64,000 nt of DNA, from positions 620,001-684,000 of the forward strand of contig NW_008805092.1 in the NCBI RefSeq assembly GCF_000004825.1, in the 5' to 3' direction. The notes beneath the pieces were generated by a model. The model searched no databases and had not been told where the DNA came from. It saw only the letters and a list, made by a program, of their open reading frames with translations. Both the position numbers and the translations under genes were made by a program. Below, in pieces: positions 1 to 11,092 of the stretch. Every line of letters begins with the position of its first letter. Positions within the stretch are counted from its first letter, which is position 1. The stretch comes from Heterostelium album PN500. Taxonomy: Eukaryota; Evosea; Eumycetozoa; Acytosteliales; Acytosteliaceae.

Positions 1-824
1 ATCATTCATTTTAATATTGGTTGTTGTAGTTGTTGGGTTATAACAATTTTGGTTTGACCATCAGTTATTATTACTTGTCAATTGACAGACAAGACATTCC
101 TTCTATTGATCATATGATGATTTGAATCTATTTGATGTTAATATTGGTATTTTCGATAGATAGTAAATTCAATATTATCATTTCATTTATTAGATGAGTT
201 AAGTAAGTTAAGTATTATAAAAATTATTATTATATACTAAAGTGAATGGGAGAGAGAGAGGTAGTAGATTCATGATTTGATTTGATTTCAGTATATCTTA
301 TTTACTATCTATCTGTTTTAATTCACTATCTATTTGATTTACAATTATCTTTATATAGATAGTGATGATAAATGTTATACACTAATATATATAATATTAG
401 TTTTGAGTGTGTTCACAATAACCACACTCATTACATCATTTAGAATTTAAACACCCACAAACACAAACAAACACACAACACAAAGCAATAATAACAAGTT
501 ATTTTTATTGATGAATGTTGTTGGGTTATGATACTTATTCAATCTTATTTACAAATATTTGATGTTATATATCTAATATATTATTATAGTTAATAGTACA
601 GGTCATTAAACTGACTTGTGAAAGTCGTCTGTTTATAAATATAAAGTTGTGTTTTAAATAAAAATGATAATAATAATAATTTAATGATTTTAAATACTTT
701 TTTTTAGTTTATTTGAAAGTAAAAAGTATAATATTAAAACTTCTTTTATTAATACATTATTATTATATGATATGTTCAGTTATTTTGTTATAGATCTATT
801 ATTATTATTATTAATATCGATATA
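1..824. other. intergenic DNA with CA-rich and palindromic motifs
   Basis: No supported coding frame. Around 404-431 an 8-bp inverted repeat TGAGTGTG/CACACTCA surrounds an 11-base loop, followed at about 445-482 by CA-rich sequence (ACACCCACAAACACAAAC). CA-rich motifs are common in dictyostelid promoters, so this may belong to a gene beyond the left edge. The part next to 825 is the 3' flank of the ACTMAP-like gene. Confidence 0.5.
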
Positions 825-2044
825 TTATTGATTATTTAATTTATTATACAAAAATATCCATTTGTTCCTTAGATTATCTAATCTAGCTGGTATGATCCAT
901 CTATTCTCAGCAAGTCTTTGTGGATCTGGTGTTTCTAAATTTGAATTCGAGTCTCTAAGAACTGTGTACTCCCACAATGCCATTACCTTACTTTTTGGAT
1001 GTTGACAAATCAAAAAGATATCATCTACATCTAAATCAATTGAAACTGATTCTAAACTATTATTACTATTATCTTGATTTTCATTTATACCATCATCATC
1101 ATCATTCATTGTATTAAATATTAAATGTTCATTTACAGATAATGATGATGATCTTCTATTGTTATCATTTATATAGTTCATCGTCAATATTGGATTGTTG
1201 TTACTACTACCACTACTATTACTTCTATTCCATTTAACATTGATATTATTGATATTATTAATACCACTGTTGTTATTATCATTATTGATATTTGAAGTTG
1301 GTATGATGAAACCTACTATTACAGCCCAATGAGGTCTGTAACCTTTGAGGTTGGAAGGTCGCCAATTCTTTTCTGCATCATAAGGTATCAGAATCGGTAG
1401 ATTAGCAGAGAGGTGTCGAAGTATTGAGATAGGTGTTGGATTTTCAATGACAGATGATTCCACCAAACCACTGAAATAGCTATTTGCAACCGATGAAAGA
1501 TCATTCGCTGAGAACATCTCACCTTCCTTTGAATAGCCACGATCTATCGCTATCTTTAATAAATCTACTGAGCTCTCTAAGAATTGTCTTTGTAGTAGGT
1601 GTTCAACTGCACACCTTAATGCAACCAACCCACAACTAAATATGTAGATAATAGATATCAATCAATCATAATCGTTAAGGTTAGTGCAATGCATTAACTT
1701 TTAAAGATCAATAAAATATTAAAAAAAAAAAAAACTTACTTGTATGCACTCTGTAATCTATATTTATAATCAATAGGTAATGATATAATCCATTTATATG
1801 ATGTGGAATCAACGTTTATGTTACAGTTTTTATTATTATTACATCTTAAGCTATTATTATATTAGGTATCATTTTAAATGTTAGTTTTAGTAAGTTGTTT
1901 GTCATTCATCAACAACATATCATTACACTTAACTTACAATAGTATTGAATTCAATAAAAGTGGTAGCTTTCTTTTGACATCTGGTATGTTAAGTTCATGT
2001 TGTGCATCTTCTATTTTTCTATCAAATACTTTATCTAATGTCAT
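825..2044 (-). CDS. ACTMAP: Actin maturation protease (ACTMAP/C19orf54, UPF0692 family)
   Basis: Three exons by my reading: 2044-1938, 1850-1740 and 1635-825, joined in frame to 342 aa, close to the roughly 350 aa of the human protein. The second splice rebuilds YNCGLVALRCA, whose Cys fits the catalytic cysteine of this C39-like protease. Further family blocks follow: DRGYSKEGEMFSANDL, LPILIPYDAEKNWRPSN and GYRPHWAVIVG, where the His in PHWAV is the expected catalytic histidine, then LWEYTVLRDSNSNL. In animals the enzyme trims the N-terminal residue(s) of new actin. The start ATG at 2044 opens MTLDKVFDRKIEDAQ. A long Asn/Ser-rich insert lies between the His block and the C-terminal block, typical of dictyostelid proteins. 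The family call rests on remembered motifs; exon 1 is inferred from splice sites alone. Confidence 0.82.
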
Positions 2045-2574
2045 CTAAACAGGTTTTTGAATGAGTATGTTTCTTGTCCGAATAGAAACATGGATGTTTT
2101 GCTAAAAAAAAAAAAAAAATCTTTGCACATTAATTTTTACATTTTCAAATATCATCAATTCGCAAATTACCAATTTTGAGAATGAATAATCTATCAAGGA
2201 AAAAGAACTCAATTGTTTTTTTTTATAAACAACACATATGTATTTGTATTGAAATAAACCTAGGTTAATTTAACTTTTTATCATAAAAAAAAATGACAAA
2301 TATGGTAACATATAGAAACTGTATATATTTGATACATGTATAGTCAAATTATCTTTGTTATTATTTCAGTTGAAAAAAGAAATAGTATATTTAATTGATT
2401 TATCGGTGTCTAGGAAATGATAGTACTTTACCACCACAAAGGTTTTCAAAAAAATTAAATTCCAGTGCTTGTTGTTTGCCCAAACTAATTGACAAATGCT
2501 TTTAACGGTAGCCTTCTTTGCTATCAATTGTAACAATAATGTTTTATTTTATAATATTAAATAAAATTTGATTA
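2045..2574. other. intergenic, AT-rich
   Basis: Separates the ACTMAP-like start (upstream side) from the 3' end of the Mediator-like gene. Contains an A15 run near 2104 and other homopolymers. No coding or RNA signal was recognised. Confidence 0.5.
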
Positions 2575-2995
2575 TTATAAGTTTTGTTGATGTTCATCAG
2601 TTAACTGATCTATCATTGAATTACTAAAGTCGACATCTTGGACAGTGGACATATCGTCTGGATTAACTTCAACTACCTCCTCCATGACCTCTTCCATTTC
2701 GATTTCATCGTCTAGATCACCTGTGTTGTTTGATAAATCTGTTTGTTGTTGTTGTGGTTGCTCTTGTTGCTGCTGTTGTTGTTGTTGTTGTTGTGTATCA
2801 GATTGGTTTTGATTGTCATGATTAATATCATTTAGATTTCCTTCAATTTCATCGGTTGTCATTGGTTTCTCTTCGGCATCCAAATCAACAATCTCACCTC
2901 TATTATAAACTTCTTCAAATGTATTATCTACATCGATCATATCTACTTGATTTGACATATCTTCTTGTTGTTGCTGTTGTTGATCTACTTGTTCG

Positions 2996-3027
<32 letters not shown>

Positions 3028-4724
3028 TTGTTGCTGTTGTTGTTGCTGTTGTTGTTGCTGTTGTTGTTGCTCTTGTAATCTCTTTTCCTCTTCTTCTTGT
3101 TCTTGTAGTTGTTCATTCACCAACTTTTCAATTTCATCAATATCATCTTGATTTTCTTCTTGTTGCTGCTGTTGTTGCTGCTGTTGTTGTTGTTCATGTT
3201 GTTGTATTTGTTCTTGTAGTCCTTGTTCATGTTGTTGTTGTTGTTGTTGTTGCTGTTCATGTTGTATTTGTTCTGTTTGTTGATGATGTTGTTGAAGTTG
3301 TTGTTGTTGTTGATTATCTACAGAATATGTCGAGTCAGTCATTGTCATATCTACTTCCTCTACAATCTGTTGTAAGTGTTGTGATGGTGTGATTGGGTTG
3401 TGCTGTGACGGTGTCAGTTGACTCAGTTGCTGTGACGGTGTGATTGGATTGTGTTGTGAAGGTGTAATAGGGTTGTGTTGTGACGGTGTAATAGGATTAT
3501 GCTGTTGTGACGGTGTAATAGGGTTGTGTTGTTGCGATGGTGTATCATAGCTATTGTCCATCATCGACGAAGTCGGTGACTTCTTACTGAGACCTGGCGA
3601 AGGTGACTGCATATTAATAGAACCGCCTGGTGACAACGGATTGAAAGCACCGGTTGCCTGTTGCGAAGGAGTAAGCTGGTGTTGACCAGACTCTACATTC
3701 ATCGAAGGTGTACCTTGTTGATCACCTGTACTACTCTTTAAGAAAGAAGGTGAATAAACAGATGGTGAATTTGTAGATTGGTGTAATTGTTGTTGTTGTT
3801 GTTGTTGTTGCTGTTGTTGCTGAGTTTGTTGTTGCTCTTGTTGTTGTTGTTGTTGTTGTTCAGTTGTTGTTAAAGATTGTTGTTGCTGTTGATCCACCAT
3901 TTCAACATTATTATTATTATTATTGTTATTATCATCTTTTTGAAGTAATGCTTGTTGTTGTTGTAAGAGTAGTTGTTGTTGTTGTTGTTGCTGTTGTTGT
4001 AGTTGTAATTGTATCTTTCTTTGATTCTCTTTGTAGTTATTGTTGTGTTGTGCCAACTGTTGCTGTACGGTAGACAACTGTTTGCAGAATCTCTCCACTG
4101 TATTTCTAGTCTGTTTAACACTCGATAGTCTTACATTCAAAGACTGATACAACGACTCTGGACTATCATATCGATTGTATCCACCATTATTTACATTATT
4201 ATATATTATATTTTGTTTATTAATTTCCTAAAAATTGATTAAAGTTATTTATATATAAAACATTAATATATAAATAACTTTACTTTTTAAAAAGTTAACT
4301 ATTCTATATATATATATATATATATAATATACTTACAATATAAGCATATACATCATCACAATAAAGTTCAAACTCTTCTAACTTTTGTGATAGATCCAAA
4401 CAAGATTGTACACGTTTATTTGGTTCACTAATAATAATAATAATAATAAAAATTTGAACATTGATTTGTATTAATAAATAATCAATCCCTATTATATATA
4501 TATATATATATCATTGTTAATGATTCGAATACATACTCTATAACGACTTTGTTTGCAGTGACAAGAATCTGTTGAAAATGTTTCTTTAGTTGTTTTGCTT
4601 GCATATCTATACTAACCGATGGTGTTATTACATTGGTGTTTGGCTGGTTAGATACTTGCATTGCTGCATGACCACCACCACCACCACCAACATTAGTAGG
4701 TGTAGATGTCTGATTTGGATTCAT
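2575..4724 (-). CDS. med29: Poly-Gln protein, candidate Mediator subunit 29
   Basis: Exons 4724-4537, 4427-4337 and 4227-2575 join in frame to 643 aa. The first in-frame ATG is at 4724; the frame further upstream opens only on a TTG after a stop. The conserved part is N-terminal: KQLKKHFQQILVTANKVV, QSCLDLSQKLEEFELYCDD and SLYQSLNVRLSSVKQTR, a helical pattern resembling MED29 (predicted helix, FDKCLEEFYALCDQLELCL-like block, then a third helix). MED29 is a tail-proximal subunit of the RNA polymerase II Mediator complex, acting in the nucleus. The rest is low complexity: several poly-Gln tracts mixed with Glu, and a run of about seven TPSQHNPI repeats at 3380-3545. The family assignment is a motif-level guess; another helical nuclear protein is possible. 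Confidence 0.5.
3380..3545 (-). repeat. In-frame minisatellite coding TPSQ(Q)HNPI
   Basis: About seven tandem units of 24-27 bases inside the Mediator-like gene, coding TPSQHNPI or TPSQQHNPI with one variant (TPSQQLSQL). The unit length is a multiple of three, so copy-number change keeps the frame. Ser/Thr-Pro pairs in each unit resemble proline-directed kinase sites (inference). Confidence 0.85.
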
Positions 4725-5544
4725 ATCATATAAATTGCACAATTATGATGAATCAATCAAAAAATATTAATATCAAATTATTTTTTTTTTGCAACATAAA
4801 AAGTAAGTTCTGTTTAAATAATGGTCGGACAATAAATTTTATTAAGTTTTAACAGTGAAAACTTATCAGTGCTTGTATAAAATGTAAAGGTCAATTCAAT
4901 ATATCTGTTATAAACAAATTTATACAAAGGTTCGAAAGAATAAACAGAAAAAATATAGACAAAATGTACGGCCACAAGTACAACTAGATCAACAGGTACC
5001 TAGCCATTGCCAATTCAAATATTAAAACATCATATCGACAGTTGTGATAAGACTATAAACTGATAGTATAAGCCAAGTGTGAGAAAAGAAAAAACAGGAA
5101 CTTTGCTTCCTAAGTGTTTATATTAGAGAGTTAGAAAGCTTAAAACCTAAAGTGGAAAAACATGAAGAAACAATCAAACAAATGAGAGAGGAAATCAATT
5201 CACTAATCAAAGATAAGAGAATTTGAGTCATCAAAAGATGAATATAAGATAAAATGGAACAGTGAAGTTAAATAGCAAAATTTATTTAGGTAGAAGTATA
5301 AATCAATTTTTATTTGTACAAATTTGATTCAAATTTATATAAATCTATCAATCGATTAACCTGTGTATATTGGAGAATAGATTCGGAAACTTTTGTTGGA
5401 ACTATATAATTGAAATTTACTAAAGTTTAGATTTGTTAAAAAAATGAAACTATAATTAACTCTATTTTTAGAACATTAAATTAAATAATATATATAATAC
5501 ATCTGGGCTTTAAAGATTTAAAATTTAAAAATTTATTATTAAAT
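4725..5544. other. intergenic with a decayed coding fragment
   Basis: AT-rich spacer between two minus-strand genes. The only structured part is the bZIP-like relic on the plus strand (5075-5226, listed separately). Nothing else was recognised. Confidence 0.5.
5075..5226 (+). pseudogene. bZIP transcription-factor relic
   Basis: Plus-strand codons read KCEKRKNRNFAS, then a stop, and in another frame YIRELESLKPKVEKHEETI followed by KQMREEINSLIKDKRI and TGA. The first piece matches a bZIP basic region (N-R-x-x-A-S, as in NRIAASKCRKRK of Jun). The second is a charged coiled coil as expected of the zipper. The basic region is shifted one base against the zipper and about six residues between them are missing, so this is a broken host gene. 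No start or other exons were found. A random coiled-coil fragment is the alternative. Confidence 0.38.
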
Positions 5545-7506
5545 TTAATTATCACAACTTGGACCGGTTGAACTTCCCAAACATGTACATTTAAGAATTG
5601 TTCCATATTGATCGATTGTGGCTACACCATTAAAACATGAACCAATTACACCGATAGCTTTAATCTAGATTGTCAAATTCGATAAGATTAGTAAAAGAGA
5701 ATTAAAATATAAATTTAAAAAATAATTTAATACTTACATAGGTAAATGATTCTTCATCGAAAAGTGTTACAGAATATGAGGTTTGTGAATTTGGAATGGT
5801 AACATTTGCAATGTTAGCATCGATAATAGAGTCAGAGTAGAATGTGGTTGAACCTGGTTCATTCGACATTGAGTTGGTAAATACACCACCCAACAGTTGT
5901 TTTGGATAATTTGTGAAATAAATACCACCAGCTACGAGACCAGCAGAGTTGGAATCAAATACTGACTCATAGAGATTAACCAAGAACTGTCCATAGATTG
6001 CCTGGTACAAATACTTTGTAAAAAATTATCAATATTAATATCAACCAATATTTTTGATTTTAAAATAATACTTACAATTGCCCCACCATTTAATTCTGCA
6101 GTATTATATGTGAATGATGAATCGATAACATCTACTGAGATGTAATCAGTTCCATAGGCTGCAAAGATTCCAGCACCTGAAGCTTTTGCTCTATTGTAGT
6201 CAAACTGACTGCTCGATACGAGAAGCGATGTTCCAATCGAATAGATACCACCACCTACACCATCAGCTTCGTTTTGATAGAAAGTACAGTTGTAGACAGT
6301 CATATTGGTTTGAGTTTTAGAAGATGCATAGATGGCACCACCAGAGCCACGATTAATAGCTTGATTCGATTCGAATATTGAGTTTGAAACGGTCAGATTG
6401 ATACCAAAAATTGCTCCACCATCACTGGCAAAGTTGTATTGGAAGAAGGAATTGTCTACATTAACTCCTTCGATAGAGAAGATTCCACCTCCATAGGTTG
6501 CAGAATTATCCGAAAATGATGAGTTGACTACATTGATTGGACCAATGGTATTTACAGCACCTCCAATATCAGCAGAGTTATTATTAAAGGTAGAGTTTAC
6601 AATACTTGCGTTGTAACCATATAGAGCTCCGCCATTTCCTTCAATGGCAGAGTTACCGATGAAAGTAGAGTTGAGTGACAAAATAAAAGCATTGGGAGCA
6701 TTGAAAACACCACCAGAATTTTCAACAGTATTATTTTTAAAGTTGCTGTTGATAATATATACTTTTCCATAAGTGGTACTTAAAAATCCACCATTATTAG
6801 TGGCTGAGCTACCTTCACCTGACACATTAATAATAGTGATTGAAGATAAAGCTGATGCTTTACGTCCACCAAAAATATTAATACTACCACCACTAATTTT
6901 AGAATTTCCTTGAAGGTCTAAACCATCAATGAAAACATCAAGCGTTGAATTTCCAGAATCAAATGAAATAAATTGAGACTGAATTGATTATTATTTTATT
7001 AATATTTAATAGAATTTTTACATATTTTTCATATATATTTTACATACTTTTCCACAGTTAAAAATAGCTTGACCTTGCCAGCCGATGAAAAATAGGATAC
7101 CAGAAATACCTAGTTGACCATATACACCTGGACAATCTTTTTCAAAATATGATCCACCAGGAATCAAAACTTGATATGATATTTGATTTGGTATTCTAGC
7201 CATTGATCTTAAACAACCTGAAATTGTTGGACATCTAAAAAACAAAAAAAATTATGATGATAAATATTTTTAGAATTTAGAATATAATTCTCTTATTTTT
7301 ATATCTTACGTGAATCCTCCTGAAGCGTATTGACAACTTGGGAGAGCTTGATTTATTAAACATTCGATAACAGATCCTCTATTTTCTTTAAGATTATTAT
7401 ACTCTTTGATTAATTGATGTTGATCTTGTTTGAATGAATCAATTTCAAAACAATTTAGTAATGAAATTGAATAAAAGATAAATATAATAGTATAAATAAG
7501 TTTCAT
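5545..7506 (-). CDS. Secreted beta-helix (pectin-lyase-like) repeat protein
   Basis: Five exons, 7506-7310, 7234-7048, 6978-6076, 6001-5738 and 5664-5545, join in frame to 556 aa. The start gives a clear signal peptide (MKLIYTIIFIFYSISLLNC). The centre is built from repeats of the form SxFxxNxAxxGGAIY, for example NSTFNNNSADIGGAVNT and SSFSDNSATYGGGIF. These are the stacked turns of a right-handed parallel beta-helix, as in polymorphic outer-membrane repeat and pectin-lyase-like proteins. The last exon ends with a Cys-containing tail (LKCTCLGSSTGPSCDN) like the end of an EGF-like module. Such proteins form an expanded secreted or cell-surface family in dictyostelids with no fixed function. 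No enzymatic residues are recognised. Confidence 0.75.
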
Positions 7507-8030
7507 TTTTTTTTTAGTTTTAGTTTTAGTTTACAAAAAAATGATTTAAAAGGTCCCTATTTAAATAAATTAATTAACACCAGTGTTATTTTTGCAAAAA
7601 CATAAAAAATTAATTGCGTGATGAAACAGGACGAAATTTTGATTTTTTGCAAGATTTGGAATCCAAAAAAAATATCTGGGAATCTATCAATCGAATGAAA
7701 AAAAATCGTTCTAAAAATGAGTATACTCAATTTTACAAAAATTAACAGAAAACAAATATTTTCTTTTACTTCGATCATTCCATGGATAACACTTTTGGCT
7801 CACTCACATTCCATGGCCATTTTTGTAAACTGTTTATATGTATTTACTCTTGATTCCAAGCTTGTTAACATTACATCTTCACTGTAGTCTACTCTCTAGG
7901 AATCTACTTTGTTCTTCATATACAATTATAATATCTAGATAAATCAAAAATGAAGATTCAGAGTGACTTGATCTACGGGAGAATCTAAGAAATTTTTTAT
8001 TAAATAACACAACTATGATAAATTAGTATT
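7507..8030. other. intergenic, AT-rich
   Basis: Upstream flank of the beta-helix gene. An open frame at 7557-7778 on the minus strand is lysine/isoleucine/phenylalanine-rich and looks like chance AT-rich DNA. Nothing else was recognised. Confidence 0.45.
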
Positions 8031-8032
8031 AT

Positions 8033-8562
8033 TAATTATTATAACAAATTGTACAGATAATATGTTTATTTAGATATACACTTTCGAAAAATAAGCCATC
8101 CATTTTATTGAAGATCATTTCGATCACCGGTAGATTCCCATGCGCTGCAAAAGCATCGACTAACTTTGCTGTCCAGTACCTGTCTACTTGTACTCGGTTC
8201 TAAAGATATTGGAACAGTTCTACATTGTTCCTCTCGGTTGCCATCAACATTGCTTTGGACCACACTGATTTTGTATATTGATATTTCGCATGTATTCTCT
8301 GCACTGTTGTCATGTGACCATTTGATACTGCACTGAACAATGCTTGTTTGCCAAAAGGTAGATTGTTGTCAAAGATAAATTTGATTATCGTTGGTTCACA
8401 TTTTACAAAAAGAAAATCCACTGAACGAGCTGTAAAACACTTGACAAACCTTTTGTATACCTCTTGGAAATCCGATATTGAACGAACATGTTGACAAAAA
8501 TATATTAGGATATCAGAGTTTGGGAAGATTTCATAACTTTGAGATCTACTTAAAATAATCAT
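8033..8562 (-). pseudogene. Truncated ankyrin-family gene
   Basis: From ATG 8562 the frame reads MIILSRSQSYEIFPNSDIL and continues with ankyrin-like turns (ALFSAVSNGHMTTVQRIH, AMLMATERNNVELFQYL) to TAG at 8200-8202. The same frame goes on with another repeat-like unit, KLVDAFAAHGNLPVIEMIF, and ends near 8033. The style resembles the intact ankyrin-like gene at 22711-24633 (xxAAxxGHLxVLxWL), so this is probably a broken, shortened relative. An expressed short protein ending at 8200 cannot be excluded. It contains far fewer repeats than the intact gene. Confidence 0.5.
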
Positions 8563-8944
8563 TATATTAATTTTTTGTTGAATCGAATGTTTATGCTGAT
8601 GGATCAAAGAACTTTTAGTGATGGTTCTTGTTTGTTTTTTTATTTATTTATAAATTGGAAAATCAAAAACAAATACACAAGATTTGATCAAAAAAAAAAA
8701 AAAAAAAAAGAATTAATATTTAGTAACATAATCCTTAGTAATCGTTTAGTTTTAAATAACATTTAATTTTATTTTCACTTTCATCAAATCACCCAACTAC
8801 CATATTTAAGTTAATATTATTTCTTTTTTTTTTTTTTTTTTCTTCATTTAAAAAGTTTATTTTTGTACAAATACCTTTCTCATTGCAACAATCTATTATT
8901 GCCACAAAATATTAGTTTACTTTTTATTTTTATTAAAAAAAATA
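8563..8944. other. intergenic with poly-A and poly-T tracts
   Basis: Divergent promoter-type spacer between the ankyrin relic and the unknown gene at 8945. Contains an A19 run near 8691 and a T18 run near 8823. No coding signal. Confidence 0.5.
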
Positions 8945-10949
8945 ATGAAAACAATTAAATTTTTTGAAAAATCAGTGCTTCTTTGTAGTAAAGCTGAGCA
9001 GTACACAGCATTCGTTCGTGAAATTTCACCTGGAGACGCAAGTAAAGTCAGTCGTTTAGTTGTGAACCCCCAAAATCAAGATACTGTACTAGAGGATGTT
9101 AAGCTCGCATATTTAAATCCTATGATCACAAGCGATGTAGAAAACATCTTCCGTAGTACCAATCCAAATCAACTTGCTAATGCCAATGGTTTTCTGGTGA
9201 TCGAAGTCGGAATGGCTGTTAGCAAAGACAACAACTCCAACATATCCGATAGTGCGGCTATGCCTACAGTACTCCCACCCGATCGTAAACAGCCAGCTGT
9301 TCCTCAACAACTGATCAGCATCCATGCTGAGACCAATAGCGACAACGACTTGGATATCCAAGAGGTTTCTTCTCAACTGGACTTCGCAAGTGTGATTGGA
9401 AACAACTCCAACATACCCGATAGAGTACTCCCACCCGATCGTAGTAAACAGCCAACTGTTCTTCAACAACCGATCAGCACCCATGCTGAGACCAATAGAG
9501 ACAACGACTTGAATATCCAAGAGGTTTCTTCTCAACTGGACTTCGCAAGTGTGATTAGAAATTGGTTGAGTGGCATCAGTACTGTTTCGACCAACGCAGA
9601 GAAAGCGAATGGTTCCAACAATATCAGCATGGTACGTATAATTAATATTAATACCTATATGTTATTCCTCTACTAATATTATTAAATATTAAAACAAACA
9701 GGATGACATTGAAGAACTCTTTTTAATTTCAAAGTTTTTTAGAAATGGTATCACTTGTTTGATAAAAAAGAAAAGAAACGACCTCAATTCAGTGAGAAAA
9801 TCAGTCATAGAGTTCATTACGGAATTCTTAAATTGCCACCGTTCTGTGCCATTCAAGAGTTTGTTTGTCAAAAACGAAATAACTCCTGAAGATATCAAAG
9901 CATTGGTGAATAGGCTTGGCCAACGATCGGCCATTACCTCCTCCTTGTCATGGCATCTCAAGGATTTCGCTGAAAAGATAGCAAAGGCATGTAAGTTCTC
10001 CGATCAAATATCATCATCCACCAGAACAATCGAAGGTACTCGAACCATTATCAAAACTATCTCCAGTAACCAAAGCTACTATTGTGACATTGCCAAGTAC
10101 ATGGACAACGAGACACACAAGAATTTCATCCAGGCCCTAACAAATCCAAATAGGCATATTCCACAAGTTACCCAGGAGCCCGTTCGAATGCCACACTGTT
10201 TACGACATGCAAAAGACTTTTTTCGCTGGGATATGGAGCGACAGCTCTACAGACTCAATCCAACCATTGAGCCATTCCACGACATCATCTTAGAGATAAC
10301 CCGTACACTCTTAGATACAACCATTGTGGTTTCCATGGAGCTAATGGCTAATTTGGGTGTATATTTGCAACAGGTGTATCTCGGTAGGGAAAATAATTAG
10401 AATAAGGTTATCCGCTTTACCAAGGAAGTCTTGGCTTTCACAACTGGAATACCTGTATCATATTTTCGGGAGTGGACATGGACAGAGAAAGATATCTTTA
10501 GCTTTTGGGTAGTTAATCAACTCTTGAAAAGCGAACAGTCATTTCTAATCGTTAATGACCCATTTGGTTTGGTCAAGGCACTCGCAGAGATATTAGGAAA
10601 ACATCAACAATGCAAAGAGTTGGCCAATCTTTTGCGAAAGTACATGTGGTTGAGGGCCTGTCGGCAATCAGGAAATACGGAAATCGACTTTGGAAATACA
10701 AAACAACAATACTACTACATCGAAGAAATCAAAGAAATCGAAAGAGTTGTGAATTCACCACAGACCGAGTCGCACCCCAGGAGGGTAATATTTGTGCAAG
10801 TCAACAACGAACAGGAAAATCAACTTTTCCTCAACTATGTTCAAGGACATAAATCAATAACCTTTATTGGTGTAAGCCTCCAGAATGTCAAATTTAATAC
10901 TCAAGGATTGGTTGCCACACTTCAACTATTTGTACAAACCAAAGATTGA
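8945..10949 (+). CDS. Unrecognised two-exon protein, frame interrupted by one TAG
   Basis: Exon 1 is 8945-9631 (ATG, 229 codons) and exon 2 starts at 9702 after a GTACGT..CAG intron. The joined frame runs to TAG at 10398-10400 (461 aa), then continues in the same frame with no other stop to 10949 (about 183 further codons, ending LQLFVQTKD). Base composition stays gene-like across the stop. I do not recognise the family. The N-terminus (ending NANGFLVIEV) is compact, followed by two copies of a segment sharing VSSQLDFASVI, then a helical region rich in Lys/Arg. A ubiquitin-like header as in Crinkler-type proteins is a weak possibility. The TAG may be a real end, a pseudogene lesion, or be removed by a very short 42-base in-frame GT..AG segment that ends on that TAG. 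No homology can be shown here. Confidence 0.55.
9230..9560 (+). repeat. Internal tandem duplication of about 160 bp
   Basis: Two copies, about 9230-9400 and 9401-9560, each coding a Pro/Gln/Asn-rich linker plus the block IQEVSSQLDFASVI. The copies differ by small in-frame indels and several substitutions, mostly in the linker, while the EVSSQLDFASVI end is unchanged. The pattern suggests a duplication inside a living gene. Confidence 0.85.
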
Positions 10950-11092
10950 ATTGAATTTTCTAACATTTAATTAATTTTAATAATCAAAAGTGAAGCTTCT
11001 TAATAATTCTTAAAGATTTTTTTTTTTTTGTTAATTTGAATGATATGTCGTTTTATCATTGAGAAATTTTATTTTTTTAAAATTAAATTAGA

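Noticed and set aside
2856-3392. Plus-strand Val/Leu/Ala-rich frame, membrane-like
   Set aside because: Antisense of CAA/CAG repeats; not a membrane protein.
7557-7778. Minus-strand 73-residue frame upstream of the beta-helix gene
   Set aside because: Ile/Phe/Lys-rich chance frame in AT-rich DNA, with no motif.
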